A stretch of 64,000 bases of DNA from Variovorax davisae (lineage in GTDB: Bacteria; Pseudomonadota; Gammaproteobacteria; Burkholderiales; Burkholderiaceae_C), in assembly GCF_030316845.1 (NCBI RefSeq), contig NZ_JASZYS010000018.1, positions 62,001 through 126,000 of the forward strand, read 5' to 3'. Below, piece by piece: positions 7,578 to 17,051 of the stretch. The notes beneath the pieces are model-generated. The model saw only the letters and a list, made by a program, of their open reading frames with translations, made no database searches and was not told the DNA's origin. The translations under genes were made by a program, and so were the position numbers. Numbering within the stretch: the stretch's first letter is position 1; every line of letters begins with the position of its first letter.

Positions 7578-8823
7578 CTACGAAGACACCCGCCCCGGCC
7601 GCGGCGCGGGTGCCGGAAGCAGCGCAAAGCCGATGGTCGCAGCCAGCAACAGGGCTGCGATGGTCGCCAGCACCGCGGTGAAGGGCTCCGCGCCATGTGC
7701 CACCGCGATGGATGCCGCGACGCCCGTGACCCACTGCATCAATGCCACGCCGAGGAACATCGCCATCGTGAAGACCGCCATCGCGCGGCCCGTGATGGCC
7801 GCCGGATAGGCCGCCCGCACATCGGCGTACTGCCAGACGATGAAGCCCGACAGCAGCCCGATCGCGATCGTGCCGCCGACGTCGATCCAGGCCTCGGTGA
7901 AGAAGCCGATGGCGGCGAACAGCGCGGCATAGGCCAGGCTGCAGCCGATGATGCGGCGCCGCCGCACCGGGCCCTCGCGGTCGATCCGGCCGAACAGCGG
8001 CGGGCCGACCAGCGAGATGAGAGAGACGATCAAGGCGACATTGCCGCTCTGCACCAGCGTGTAGCCGTGGCGCTCGATCAGCAGCGGCCCGAGCCAGAGC
8101 CCGCGCAGCGAGATGAAGGCGGCATAGGTCACGGCGCCCAGCACCAGGATGCCGAGCGTGTGCGGCAGCGCGAACAGCGAGCCGAACTGGCGCAGCGCCG
8201 CGAGCGCCGACTCCCGCGGCTGGCCGCCCGGACGCACCGGCTCGCGCACCCAGCGCCAGATCGCCAGCCAGGCCAGCACCGAGGCGGCGGCCAGCACGAC
8301 GAAGCCCATGCGCCAGGAACGCTCCTGCACCAGCCACGCGAGCGGGGTGCCGGTGATCAGCATGCCGACGCCGCCGATGCCCAGCACCAGGCCCGACACG
8401 GAAGCGAAGCGCGCCGCGGGAAAGTGCCGCGCGATGAACACCGTGCAGACCAGGAAGGCCGGCGCGCAGCCGACGCCGATCAGCACCTGCCCGGCCACCA
8501 GCACCCGGTAGTCGGTCGACAGGGCCGACAGCAGCGCGCCGGCGATGGCGAGCGGAAAGGCGGTCAGCACGGTGCGGCGCACGCCGTGCAGGTCGATGCC
8601 GATGCCCATGAAGAGCTGCATCGCGCCGAAGGAGAAATGGAAGGCGGCCGAGAACAGGCCGAGCGCCTGGGCGGAGAGCTTGAACTCGGCCTGCAGCTGG
8701 CTGGCCATGATCGCCCCGACAGTGCGGAAGGACTGGCTCAGCGCGAACGCGGTGCACAGGGCCAGCACCATGGCCCAGGCGGCGCGCAGCGTCAGCGCCG
8801 GTGGCGTCGCGGATCCGGCCGGC

Positions 8824-8834
<11 letters not shown>
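7578..8834 (-). CDS. MFS transporter, substrate unknown
   Basis: Inner-membrane permease of about 418 aa with twelve hydrophobic helices, the first being WAMVLALCTAFALSQSFRTVG. The MFS A-motif equivalent is IDLHGVRRTVLTAFPLA, and RIDREGPVRRRR lies between the halves. I prefer the GTG at 8834, which overlaps the preceding stop by 11 bases and gives a 20-residue cytoplasmic N-terminus. The ATG at 8771 would start inside the first helix. Substrate cannot be read from the sequence; neighbours panE and DUF3297 give no clear hint. Confidence 0.85.
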
Positions 8835-9609
<775 letters not shown>

Positions 9610-9673
9610 GGCGTTACAAATGCAGCCCTCTATGATGCAGCAAGGCTTGCGGAGACCCACTATTTCGACACCG
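9610..9673. promoter_or_regulatory. Divergent start region upstream of the GltB-like gene
   Basis: The 64 bases contain TATGAT at 9631-9636, a reasonable -10 for the rightward gene, and a GCGGAGA stretch at 9659-9665 that could serve as its ribosome-binding site. No convincing -35 is seen at the expected distance. Confidence 0.3.
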
Positions 9674-11329
9674 ATGATTTCGCCGTTCCCGGCGCGCTAC
9701 ACCGCGTTCGCGCTGTCCGCGGCCGGCGCGGTCGCCAGCCTGGTGGCCGTGCTGCTCGCCCCACAGCTTTGGGCCGCCTGGTTGGCGCTGGCCGTCTTCG
9801 GCGGGCTCACCGGCACCGGCGTGCACGACCTGCGCCAGTCCCGCCACGCGATCCTGCGCAACTACCCGGTCATCGGCCACCTGCGCTTCCTGCTGGAATA
9901 CATCCGCCCCGAGATGCGGCAGTACTTCATCGAAAGCGACGCCGAGGCGGCGCCGTTCTCGCGCGCCCAGCGCTCGCTGGTCTACCAGCGCAGCAAGGGC
10001 GAGCCCGACAACCGGCCCTTCGGCACCCAGCTCGACGTCACGGTTTCGGGCTACGAGTGGATCAACCACTCGATGCGGCCGACCCGGCTGGCCGACCACG
10101 ACTTCCGCATCGTCATCGGCGGCACGCCCAACCCGGCCTCGCCCGCGGGCGAGACCTGCACCCAGCCCTACAGCGCCAGCGTGTTCAACATCTCGGCGAT
10201 GAGCTTCGGCGCGCTGTCGGCCAACGCGATCCTGGCCCTGAACCAGGGCGCCCGCCTCGGCGGCTTCGCGCACGACACCGGCGAGGGCTCGATCTCCTCG
10301 CACCACCGCGTGCATGGCGGCGACCTGATCTGGGAGATCGGCTCGGGCTACTTCGGCTGCCGCAACGACGATGGCTCCTTCAGCGAGGAGCGCTTCATCG
10401 CCAATGCGCGCGACCCGCAGGTGAAGATGATCGAGGTCAAGCTGAGCCAGGGCGCCAAGCCCGGCCACGGCGGCGTGCTGCCGGCGCCCAAGGTGACGGC
10501 CGAGATCGCCGCCGCGCGCGGCGTGCCGGTGGGCGTGGACTGCATCTCGCCGTCGTCCCACAGCGCCTTCTCGACCCCGGTCGAGATGCTGCATTTCATC
10601 GCCCGGCTGCGCGTGCTCTCGGGCGGCAAGCCGACCGGCTTCAAGTTCTGCCTGGGCCATCCCTGGGAATGGTTCGCGATCGTCAAGGCGATGCAGCAGA
10701 CCGGCCTGACGCCCGACTTCATCGTGGTCGACGGCGCCGAGGGCGGCACCGGGGCGGCGCCGGTCGAATTCAGCGACCACGTCGGCGCGCCGCTGCAGGA
10801 GGGCCTGCTGCTGGTGCACAACACGCTGGTCGGCGTCGGCCTGCGCGAGCGCATCAAGATCGGCTGCGCCGGCAAGGTGATCACCGCCTTCGACCTGGCG
10901 CGCATGATGGCGCTGGGCGCCGACTGGTGCAACGCGGCGCGCGGCTTCATGATGTCGCTGGGCTGCATCCAGGCCCAGGCCTGCCACACCGGCTTCTGCC
11001 CGACCGGCGTGACCACCCAGGACCCGGTGCGCCAGCAGGCGCTGGTGGTGCCGACCAAGGCCGACCGGGTGCGCAATTTCCACCGCAGCACGCTGCATGC
11101 GCTGCAGGAGCTGGTGCAGGCCGCCGGCCTCGACCACCCGCAGCAGATCACGGCCCACCACATCGTGCGGCGCATCTCCGACACCGAGGTGCGGCTGCTC
11201 AGCAACCTGGTGATGCAGGTGCAGCCCGGCGCGCTGCTCGGGCCGCTCGACGGCCAGCACAACGTGTTCCGCATGTATTGGCCGCTGGCCAGCGCGCAGA
11301 GCTTCCAGCCGCTCGCCATGTCGCTATGA
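9674..11329 (+). CDS. Membrane-anchored FMN-binding glutamate-synthase-like protein
   Basis: A 551-aa protein of the FMN-dependent GltB-like family. Residues about 5-45 contain two hydrophobic segments that should anchor it in the inner membrane. From about residue 165 onward it matches the FMN/Fe-S synthase domain of glutamate synthase: ISAMSFGALS, HDTGEGSISSHHR, QGAKPGHGGVLP, VDGAEGGTGAAP, then the cysteine cluster CIQAQACHTGFCPTG (C-x5-C-x4-C), which in GltB binds a 3Fe-4S cluster. It lacks the amidotransferase domain, so it cannot be a complete glutamate synthase. The natural reaction of these stand-alone proteins is not established. Its stop overlaps the next start (ATGA), linking it to a kinase-like protein. 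Confidence 0.88.
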   Translation: MISPFPARYTAFALSAAGAVASLVAVLLAPQLWAAWLALAVFGGLTGTGVHDLRQSRHAILRNYPVIGHLRFLLEYIRPEMRQYFIESDAEAAPFSRAQRSLVYQRSKGEPDNRPFGTQLDVTVSGYEWINHSMRPTRLADHDFRIVIGGTPNPASPAGETCTQPYSASVFNISAMSFGALSANAILALNQGARLGGFAHDTGEGSISSHHRVHGGDLIWEIGSGYFGCRNDDGSFSEERFIANARDPQVKMIEVKLSQGAKPGHGGVLPAPKVTAEIAAARGVPVGVDCISPSSHSAFSTPVEMLHFIARLRVLSGGKPTGFKFCLGHPWEWFAIVKAMQQTGLTPDFIVVDGAEGGTGAAPVEFSDHVGAPLQEGLLLVHNTLVGVGLRERIKIGCAGKVITAFDLARMMALGADWCNAARGFMMSLGCIQAQACHTGFCPTGVTTQDPVRQQALVVPTKADRVRNFHRSTLHALQELVQAAGLDHPQQITAHHIVRRISDTEVRLLSNLVMQVQPGALLGPLDGQHNVFRMYWPLASAQSFQPLAMSL

Positions 11330-12213
11330 ATCCGGTCCGACGAGGCGCGTCCACGCGCGTACAGATGCGCAAGAGCATGGCCTCCGCACCGGCGCCGCTC
11401 GAATCCGGCGCGCCGCCGCTGCCCGAGGACTACGCCGAGTTCCTGCGCCTCACGCTGCCGCAGCAGGACAAGGCCGTGGCCAGCCACCGGTTCGGCAGCG
11501 AGCGCGTCTGGCTCAAGAAGGCCGGGCCGCGCCACGGCAAGCTGCGCTACCACCTGCTGGCGGCGATCGCCGGCGCGCTGCGGCTGGACGTGCTCAAGCC
11601 GGTGCCGAACCCGGGCGGCGAGGCGGCGATCGCGATCGAGGCCGAGCGCCTGCGCCAGCTCGGCGCGGCCGGCCTGCGGGTGCCGGCGGTGCTGGCGCAG
11701 CAGGCCGACGGCCTGCTGATCTCCGACCTCGGACAGAGCGGCCGGCCGCCGGTGGTGCTGCAGGAGCGGCTCGACCAGGCCGCCGCGGCCGGGCCGGTCG
11801 CACTGCTGGCGACCTGGCGCGAGGGGCTGGCGGCGATCGCGGTGGTGCACGCGCGCCAGACCTACCTGAGCCAGGCCTTCGACCGCAACCTGGTGGCCTG
11901 CCCCGACGGCACCATCGGCTACATCGATTTCGAGGACGACCCCGGCGAGACGCTGCCGCTGGCCGAATGCCAGGCGCGCGACTGGCTGAGCTACCTGCAC
12001 TCCACCGCGATGCTGGTCGATGCCGCCTCGCCGCATGCGGCCGCCGCCCAATGGCACGAGGTGCTGGACCAGGCCAGCGAGGACGTGCGCGACCGCCTGG
12101 CGATCGCGGCCGGGCGCATGCGCTGGCTGCGGCACCTGCCCGCGGGCCGGCGCTGGGGCCGCGACACGCAGCGGGTGCGGGCGGTGGCGCGCTTGCTGGC
12201 GCGCTGGTACTAG
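11326..12213 (+). CDS. Kinase-like protein (WaaP/BUD32-like fold)
   Basis: A 295-aa protein with features of atypical protein or lipopolysaccharide-core kinases. A possible nucleotide-binding Lys lies early (RVWLKKAGPRHGKL). The segment VVHARQTYLSQAFDRNLV resembles a catalytic loop ending in Asn, and GYIDFEDDPGE resembles the metal-binding DFG. It is weakly similar to the Kdo/WaaP and BUD32 groups by motif layout only. It begins inside the last codon of the GltB-like gene (ATGA), so the two are co-translated. Downstream ATGs at residues 14 and 18 are alternative starts. Substrate unknown: a protein, LPS core or small molecule are all possible. Confidence 0.65.
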   Translation: MNPVRRGASTRVQMRKSMASAPAPLESGAPPLPEDYAEFLRLTLPQQDKAVASHRFGSERVWLKKAGPRHGKLRYHLLAAIAGALRLDVLKPVPNPGGEAAIAIEAERLRQLGAAGLRVPAVLAQQADGLLISDLGQSGRPPVVLQERLDQAAAAGPVALLATWREGLAAIAVVHARQTYLSQAFDRNLVACPDGTIGYIDFEDDPGETLPLAECQARDWLSYLHSTAMLVDAASPHAAAAQWHEVLDQASEDVRDRLAIAAGRMRWLRHLPAGRRWGRDTQRVRAVARLLARWY

Positions 12214-12219
12214 CGGGTC

Positions 12220-12624
12220 CTAGAACGCCGGCGACACCGCGACGCCGCGGGCCGCCAGCCGCTTGCGCATGGACAGCACCGCGCGGTCCTTGCTCAACAG
12301 CCGCGCGCCGTGGGCCACCGCGAGATCGATGAAGACCTGGTCGTCTGGATCGCTGCACACGCAGGGTGCGCGCGGGGGCGCGCCCTCGACCCGGCGCGTC
12401 CGGGCATCGAAGGCCGCCAGCACCGCGTCGGCCGCCAACGCCCTGGACGCCAGGCGCCTGGCGATCAGCGGATAGCCGAGCACCCGCGCCAGTTCGTCGC
12501 GCATCGCGGCGGTCGCGATCCATTCGAGCGCGCCGGCCGCCAGGGCCTCGCTCAGCGCGGCCTGGGCCGGGTCGTCGAACACCAGCAGGTCGAGCGCGAT
12601 GTTGGTGTCGATGACGACCCGCAC
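12220..12624 (-). CDS. PIN-domain protein, orphan VapC-like
   Basis: A 134-aa PIN-fold ribonuclease-like protein (COG1569 group). The N-terminal acidic strand is VVIDTNIALDLL, the middle Glu is in MRDELARVLGYP, and the third acidic cluster is CSDPDDQVFIDLA followed by LLSKDRAVL. These form the usual metal-binding site. Many PIN proteins are toxins of type II toxin-antitoxin pairs, but no antitoxin-sized gene is adjacent. The upstream neighbour is a glutathione S-transferase (7 bases away) and the downstream one is convergent. The start is GTG at 12624. A housekeeping RNase or an orphaned toxin are both possible. Confidence 0.8.
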   Translation of the reverse strand: MRVVIDTNIALDLLVFDDPAQAALSEALAAGALEWIATAAMRDELARVLGYPLIARRLASRALAADAVLAAFDARTRRVEGAPPRAPCVCSDPDDQVFIDLAVAHGARLLSKDRAVLSMRKRLAARGVAVSPAF

Positions 12625-12631
12625 CGGAGGC

Positions 12632-13336
12632 TCAGCCGCGCTTGGGGATGTTGAGCCCGGCCACCACCGCCGGGCGCTTCAGGAAAGCCTCCAGCACGCG
12701 GCCCACGTTGGGGAAGTCGGCAAAGCCGACCAGGTCGCCGGCCTCGTAGAAGCCGACCAGGTTGCGCACCCAGGGGAAGGTCGCGATGTCGGCGATCGTG
12801 TAGGCATCGCCCATCAGCCAGGCGCGGCCGGCCAGCCGCTGCTCCAGCACGCCCAGCAGGCGCCGCGACTCGGCCACGTAGCGGTCGCGCGGGCGCTTGT
12901 CCTCGTAGGCCTTGCCGGCGAACTTGTTGAAGAAGCCGAGCTGGCCGAACATCGGGCCGATGCCGCCCATCTGGAACATCAGCCACTGCAGGGTCTGGTA
13001 GCGGCCGGCCGCATCCTGCGGGATCAGCTGGCCGGTCTTGTCGGCCAGGTAGACCAGGATCGCGCCCGACTCGAACAGCGCCAGCGGCTCGCCGCCCGGG
13101 CCGTTCGGGTCGAGGATGGCCGGGATCTTGTTGTTCGGGTTGAGCGAGAGGAAGGCCGGCGACATCTGGTCGTTGGTCTCGAAGCTGACCAGGTGCGGCT
13201 CGTAGGCGAGCCCGGTCTCCTCGAGCATGATCGACACCTTGACGCCGTTGGGCGTCGGCAGCGAGTAGAGCTGCAGCCGGTCGGGGTGGACGGCAGGCCA
13301 CTTCTTGGTGATCGGGAAGGCGGACAAATCGGTCAT
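12632..13336 (-). CDS. Glutathione S-transferase, nu-class (YghU/YfcG-like)
   Basis: A 234-aa thioredoxin-fold GST. The N-terminal glutathione site reads LYSLPTPNGVKVSIMLEE, with the Thr-Pro-Asn typical of the nu class, which act as disulfide reductases with GSSG or two GSH. The cis-Pro segment is NPNNKIPAILDPNGPGG and the ES pair is ALFESGAILVYLAD. The C-terminal helical domain has YTIADIATFPWVR. Cytoplasmic. AGGAA precedes the ATG at 13336. Both GSH-synthesis genes lie elsewhere in this window (gshA, gshB). Confidence 0.92.
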   Translation of the reverse strand: MTDLSAFPITKKWPAVHPDRLQLYSLPTPNGVKVSIMLEETGLAYEPHLVSFETNDQMSPAFLSLNPNNKIPAILDPNGPGGEPLALFESGAILVYLADKTGQLIPQDAAGRYQTLQWLMFQMGGIGPMFGQLGFFNKFAGKAYEDKRPRDRYVAESRRLLGVLEQRLAGRAWLMGDAYTIADIATFPWVRNLVGFYEAGDLVGFADFPNVGRVLEAFLKRPAVVAGLNIPKRG

Positions 13337-13350
13337 GAAGATTCCTGTGT

Positions 13351-13367
13351 CGGGCCGCAGCGGCCCG
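13351..13367. repeat. 17-base GC palindrome between methyltransferase and GST genes
   Basis: CGGGCCGC and GCGGCCCG arms around a single A. As RNA it would form a 7-pair stem with a 3-base loop. It lies just after the methyltransferase stop (13387) on the minus strand, but no U-run follows, so terminator function is unproven. Confidence 0.4.
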
Positions 13368-13386
13368 GGGTGGGCCGCATTCTGTC

Positions 13387-14604
13387 TCAAGCGGCCTTGC
13401 CGCGTGCGGAGCCCGCCACCATGTCGAACCTGAACAGCCGGCACTCGATCGGCCCGTTCCACATCGGCACCCGGCGCGATTCCTTCAGGCGCATGCGCTT
13501 GGGCAGCTGCAGCTCGGGCGTCAGCACCCAGGCGGTCCAGCCGGCGTAGTTCTTTTTCCAGTGGCTGGCGAGCTGGACGAAGAACTCGCCGCCGTCCTCG
13601 GTCTGCGCATCCTCGCGGCCGCGGGCCACGCCGCCGACCTCGATCCGCTCGCCATAGGGCGGGTTGAGCACGATCACGCCCGATTCGGCGGGCGGCATGC
13701 GCTGCAGGGCATCGCCGCCGCGGAACTGGATCGCCGACGCCACGCCGGCGCGCTCGGCATTGCGCTCGGCGAAGTCGACCATGCGGTGCGAGACGTCGGA
13801 GCCGAAGATCGCCGGCGCCTGCGGCGGCGACGCCGGCACCGACGCGGCCTTCAGGGCCGACCAGACATGGGCCTGGAAGGGCAGCAGCTTCTCGAAGCCG
13901 AAGCGCCGCAGCGAGCCGGCGGCGATGCCCGCGGCGATCTGCGCCGCCTCGATGGCGATGGTGCCGCTGCCGCAGCAGGGGTCGTAGAGCGGCTGGGCGG
14001 CCACCGCGCCGGTTTCCGGGTTCCACCAGCCGCTGGCCGCCAGCATCGCCGCCGCCAGGGTCTCCTTGAGCGGCGCATCGCCCTTGTCCTGGCGCCAGCC
14101 GCGCTTGAACAGCGGCTCGCCCGAGGTGTCGATGTAGAGCGTGCAGGTGTCGGTCGTGAGGTGGGCGAAGACGCGGCAATCGGGCCATTGGGTCTCGATG
14201 CTCGGGCGCACCCCGCCGGCCTTGGCGCGGAAGCGATCGGCGATCGCGTCCTTGATGCGCAGGGTGGCGAAGTTCAGGCTCTGCAGCGGGCTGTGCTGGG
14301 CCGTGGTCTCGATCTTGAAGGTCTGCTTCGGCGTGAACCAGATCTCCCAGGCGACGCCGCTGGCGATCGCGTAGAGGTCGTTCTCGCTGCGGTAGGGCGC
14401 ATGGGCCAGCTCGATCAGCACCCGCTGGGCCAGCCGGCTGTGCAGGTTGAGCTGGAGGGCGTCGCGCCAGTCGCAGCGCACCCGCACGCCGCCGCGCAGC
14501 GTGAGCAGGTCCTGCCCCACGCGCCCGGTCAGCGCATGCACTTCCTGCGCCAGGAAATCCTCGACGCCGGCGGCGCAAGGGAGAAAAAGCGAGAGATCGT
14601 TCAC
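13387..14604 (-). CDS. THUMP-domain RNA methyltransferase (RlmL N-terminal/YcbY-like)
   Basis: A 405-aa class I SAM-dependent methyltransferase with an N-terminal THUMP RNA-binding domain (about residues 45-160; VFAHLTTDTCTLYIDTSGEPL). It then has the family segment FKRGWRQDKGDAPLKETLAAAML. The SAM-binding motif is YDPCCGSGTIAIEAA and the catalytic motif is VIVLNPPYGERIE. E. coli RlmL makes m2G2445 in 23S rRNA; this protein is the equivalent of its first half without the RlmK half. The start is GTG at 14604, preceded at six bases by GACAAT, with no Shine-Dalgarno. Confidence 0.9.
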   Translation of the reverse strand: MNDLSLFLPCAAGVEDFLAQEVHALTGRVGQDLLTLRGGVRVRCDWRDALQLNLHSRLAQRVLIELAHAPYRSENDLYAIASGVAWEIWFTPKQTFKIETTAQHSPLQSLNFATLRIKDAIADRFRAKAGGVRPSIETQWPDCRVFAHLTTDTCTLYIDTSGEPLFKRGWRQDKGDAPLKETLAAAMLAASGWWNPETGAVAAQPLYDPCCGSGTIAIEAAQIAAGIAAGSLRRFGFEKLLPFQAHVWSALKAASVPASPPQAPAIFGSDVSHRMVDFAERNAERAGVASAIQFRGGDALQRMPPAESGVIVLNPPYGERIEVGGVARGREDAQTEDGGEFFVQLASHWKKNYAGWTAWVLTPELQLPKRMRLKESRRVPMWNGPIECRLFRFDMVAGSARGKAA

Positions 14605-14663
14605 GCCGCGATTGTCGCCCGACCGGGCCCGGACAGCCTTGCTGTTCTATAGTCGACCGGCCG
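14605..14663. promoter_or_regulatory. Divergent promoters with -10 hexamers abutting both start codons
   Basis: On the minus strand GACAAT (14616-14611) ends six bases before the GTG of the methyltransferase. On the plus strand TATAGT (14648-14653) ends ten bases before the ATG of the hybrid kinase. Neither gene has a recognisable Shine-Dalgarno. If these are true -10 elements, transcription would begin at or within a few bases of the start codons. Confidence 0.45.
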
Positions 14664-16430
14664 ATGAGCTTCTCGCCCACCCCCGCATCCCCCGAGGCCG
14701 CCGGCGCGGACCGGTTCGCCATCCGCTGCGAGGTGCTGCGGCTCAGCGCCCAGCCGAGCGGGCCGGTGCTGTGGGTCCAGTTCCTGCTCGACTGCGGCGT
14801 GGCGGCCCTGTTCGCCTGGCAATACTCGGTGCCGCACGCCGCCGCCTGGCTGGCGCTGATCGCGGCCTCCACCGCCTACCGCGGCTTCTTCCCGCAACGG
14901 CTCCCGCTGCCGCTGACCCCCGACAACCTGCCGTCGGCGCTGCGCCAGCACACGCTGCGCATCGCGCTGCACGAGGGCGCCCACGGCCTGGCCGGCATCC
15001 TGCTGTTCAATCCGCAGGATCCGACCTCGCAGCTGATGATCGGCCTGGTGGTGATGGCGATGACGCTGTCCTCGGCCTTCTCGGTCTCCTACCACACGCC
15101 GGCGATGCAGCTCGCGATCACCCTGCTGCTGGCGCCGGTGATCGGCATGGGGCTGGCCCTGGGCGCGCCGGTCATGAAGGTGCTGTCGCTGCTCGGCATC
15201 GGACTGCTGGCGATGGTCTGGAAGCTGGTGTCGGAACGCTCCCGCCAGCTCGAGGAGAACATCGGCCTGCGCCACAACGAAAGCACGCTGCGCCAGCAGG
15301 CGATGGCCGGGCTGCAGGAGGCGCAGCAGGCCCAGGCCGAGCGCCTGCGCTTCTTCTCGGCCGCCAACCACGACCTGCGCCAGCCGGTGATGGCGATGGG
15401 CCTGCAGGCCGAGGTGCTGCGCCAGCAGCTCCATGCGGGCGAGGACATGGCGCGCGTGATGAACACGGTGGCCGCGCTGTCGCGGGCCCAGCAGGCGCTC
15501 GAGGGGCTGACCGACCAGCTGCTCGAGATCGGCCGCATCGAGGCCGCCGCCGATCCGATCTCGCCGGTGGCGGTCGCGCTGGCGCCGCTTTTGAACGAAT
15601 TCGCGCGCCAGGCCGGCAGCGGCCGGGTGCGGGTGCGCTGCCCGGCCACGGCCGTGGTCTGGACCGATCGGGTGGCGCTGCGCCGGATCCTCGGCAACCT
15701 GGTCGACAACGCCCTCAAGTTCACGCCCCGCGGCCGCGTGCTGCTGGCCTGCCGCCGGCGCGGCGAGCACTGGCGCATCGAGGTCCGCGACGCCGGGATC
15801 GGCATCGCACCCGAAGCCCAGGAGCGCGTGTTCGGCGACTTCGAGCAGGTCGGCAACGTCGAACGCAACCTGCAGCGCGGCCACGGGCTGGGCCTGGCGA
15901 TCGTGCGCCGGCTGGCGCTGCGGCTGGGCGTCGAGATGTCGCTGCGCTCGGCGCCGGGGCGCGGCTCGGTGTTCGCCTTCACGCTGCCGGCGGCCCCGCC
16001 GGGGGTGCCGCTGGCGCCGCCGACGCCGGCGGCGGACGCCGAGGCCGCGCCGGCGCCGCTGCCGCTGCGCCCCGGCCTGGTCGTGCTGGTGGTGGAGGAC
16101 AACGCCGTGGTGGCCGACGGCATCGCGGCGCTGCTGCGCCTGTGGGGCGCCCGGCCGCAGCTCTGCGGCAGCGCGGCCGAGGCGCTCGCGCTGCCCGACC
16201 TGGCGCCTTTCGACATCGCGCTGTGCGACATCCGCCTGCCTGGCCGGCTCGACGGCATCGCGCTGGCGACCGAGCTCCAGCGCCGCCGCCCCGGACTGCC
16301 GATCGCGCTGGTCTCGGCCGACATCGACGACGCCACCCGGCAGCTGGCGCACGAGCGCGGCTGGCAGGCGCTGCGGAAGCCCGTGCAGCCCGGCACCCTG
16401 CAGGCGCTGCTGCGGCGCCTGCAGCGCTGA
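14664..16430 (+). CDS. Hybrid sensor histidine kinase/receiver
   Basis: A 588-aa membrane kinase. Residues about 40-190 hold five or six hydrophobic helices, followed by a coiled linker (about 190-230). The H-box is SAANHDLRQP with His236. The ATP-binding domain shows N-box NLVDNALKF (about 345), G1 RDAGIGIAPE (about 376) and G2 RGHGLGLAIVRR (about 406). After a Pro/Ala linker, a C-terminal receiver has VVEDN (E478/D479), phosphoacceptor Asp522 (LCDIRLPGRLDG) and a terminal RKPVQPG Lys. There is no separate DNA-binding partner nearby. Downstream come cytochrome b561 and two YceI genes on the same strand, suggesting a redox-related or periplasmic signal. Confidence 0.92.
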   Translation: MSFSPTPASPEAAGADRFAIRCEVLRLSAQPSGPVLWVQFLLDCGVAALFAWQYSVPHAAAWLALIAASTAYRGFFPQRLPLPLTPDNLPSALRQHTLRIALHEGAHGLAGILLFNPQDPTSQLMIGLVVMAMTLSSAFSVSYHTPAMQLAITLLLAPVIGMGLALGAPVMKVLSLLGIGLLAMVWKLVSERSRQLEENIGLRHNESTLRQQAMAGLQEAQQAQAERLRFFSAANHDLRQPVMAMGLQAEVLRQQLHAGEDMARVMNTVAALSRAQQALEGLTDQLLEIGRIEAAADPISPVAVALAPLLNEFARQAGSGRVRVRCPATAVVWTDRVALRRILGNLVDNALKFTPRGRVLLACRRRGEHWRIEVRDAGIGIAPEAQERVFGDFEQVGNVERNLQRGHGLGLAIVRRLALRLGVEMSLRSAPGRGSVFAFTLPAAPPGVPLAPPTPAADAEAAPAPLPLRPGLVVLVVEDNAVVADGIAALLRLWGARPQLCGSAAEALALPDLAPFDIALCDIRLPGRLDGIALATELQRRRPGLPIALVSADIDDATRQLAHERGWQALRKPVQPGTLQALLRRLQR

Positions 16431-16436
16431 AGCGCC

Positions 16437-16442
16437 TATGCT
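16437..16442 (+). promoter_or_regulatory. -10-like hexamer abutting the cytochrome b561 gene
   Basis: TATGCT ends six bases before the ATG at 16449, just after the kinase stop. It is a possible internal promoter giving a near-leaderless cytochrome b561-yceI transcript. Confidence 0.3.
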
Positions 16443-16448
16443 GCGACC

Positions 16449-17051
16449 ATGCCCCGCGCGCTGCAGTCCCCCCTGGCCGAACCCCGCGACGCCCCGCGCT
16501 ACGGGCCGGTGGCGATCGCCCTGCACTGGCTGCTGGCGCTGATGATCCTGAGCTCGTTGTGCGTCGGCCTGTCGATGACCGGGCTGCCCTTCTCGCCGTT
16601 GCGCCTGAAGCTCTACAACTGGCACAAGTGGGCCGGCATCACGATCCTGGCGCTGTCGGCGCTGCGCCTGCTGTGGCGCCTGTCGCACCCGCCGCCGCCG
16701 CTGCCGGCGCCCATCCGCGCGGCCATGCCCGGCTGGCAGCTGGCCGCCCACCGCGGGCTGCACGCGCTGCTCTACCTGCTGTTCTTCGCCGTGCCGCTGC
16801 TGGGCTGGGCCTACAGCTCGGCACTCGGTGTCCCGGTCGTCTGGCTCGGCGTGCTGCCGCTGCCGGACTTCGTGCCGGTCGACAAGGACTTCGCCGAAGC
16901 GGTGCTGAAGCCGCTGCACGGCCTCGGCGCCTTCGGCCTTGCCGCGCTGGCCGGACTCCACGCGGCCGCCGCGCTGAAGCATCATTTCATCGACCGCGAC
17001 GGCCTGCTCGGCCGCATGTCGCCCTTCCCACGCCGGAATCGCTTCCCATGA
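16449..17051 (+). CDS. Cytochrome b561 family protein (YceJ-like)
   Basis: A 200-aa four-helix membrane di-haem cytochrome. Haem-ligand histidines are visible in VAIALHWLLALM (helix 1), LYNWHKWAGITIL (helix 2), HRGLHALLYLLFF (helix 3) and LAALAGLHAAAALKHHF (helix 4). Members of the YceJ/CybB group move electrons between the quinone pool and periplasmic acceptors; E. coli CybB is a superoxide:ubiquinone oxidoreductase. The stop overlaps the ATG of the first yceI gene (ATGA). b561-yceI pairing is a widespread arrangement and suggests a shared quinone or isoprenoid-related role. Confidence 0.92.
   Translation: MPRALQSPLAEPRDAPRYGPVAIALHWLLALMILSSLCVGLSMTGLPFSPLRLKLYNWHKWAGITILALSALRLLWRLSHPPPPLPAPIRAAMPGWQLAAHRGLHALLYLLFFAVPLLGWAYSSALGVPVVWLGVLPLPDFVPVDKDFAEAVLKPLHGLGAFGLAALAGLHAAAALKHHFIDRDGLLGRMSPFPRRNRFP

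Noticed and set aside
12220..12624. A complete type II toxin-antitoxin pair
   Set aside because: No antitoxin-sized gene with a DNA-binding motif occurs on either side of the PIN gene.
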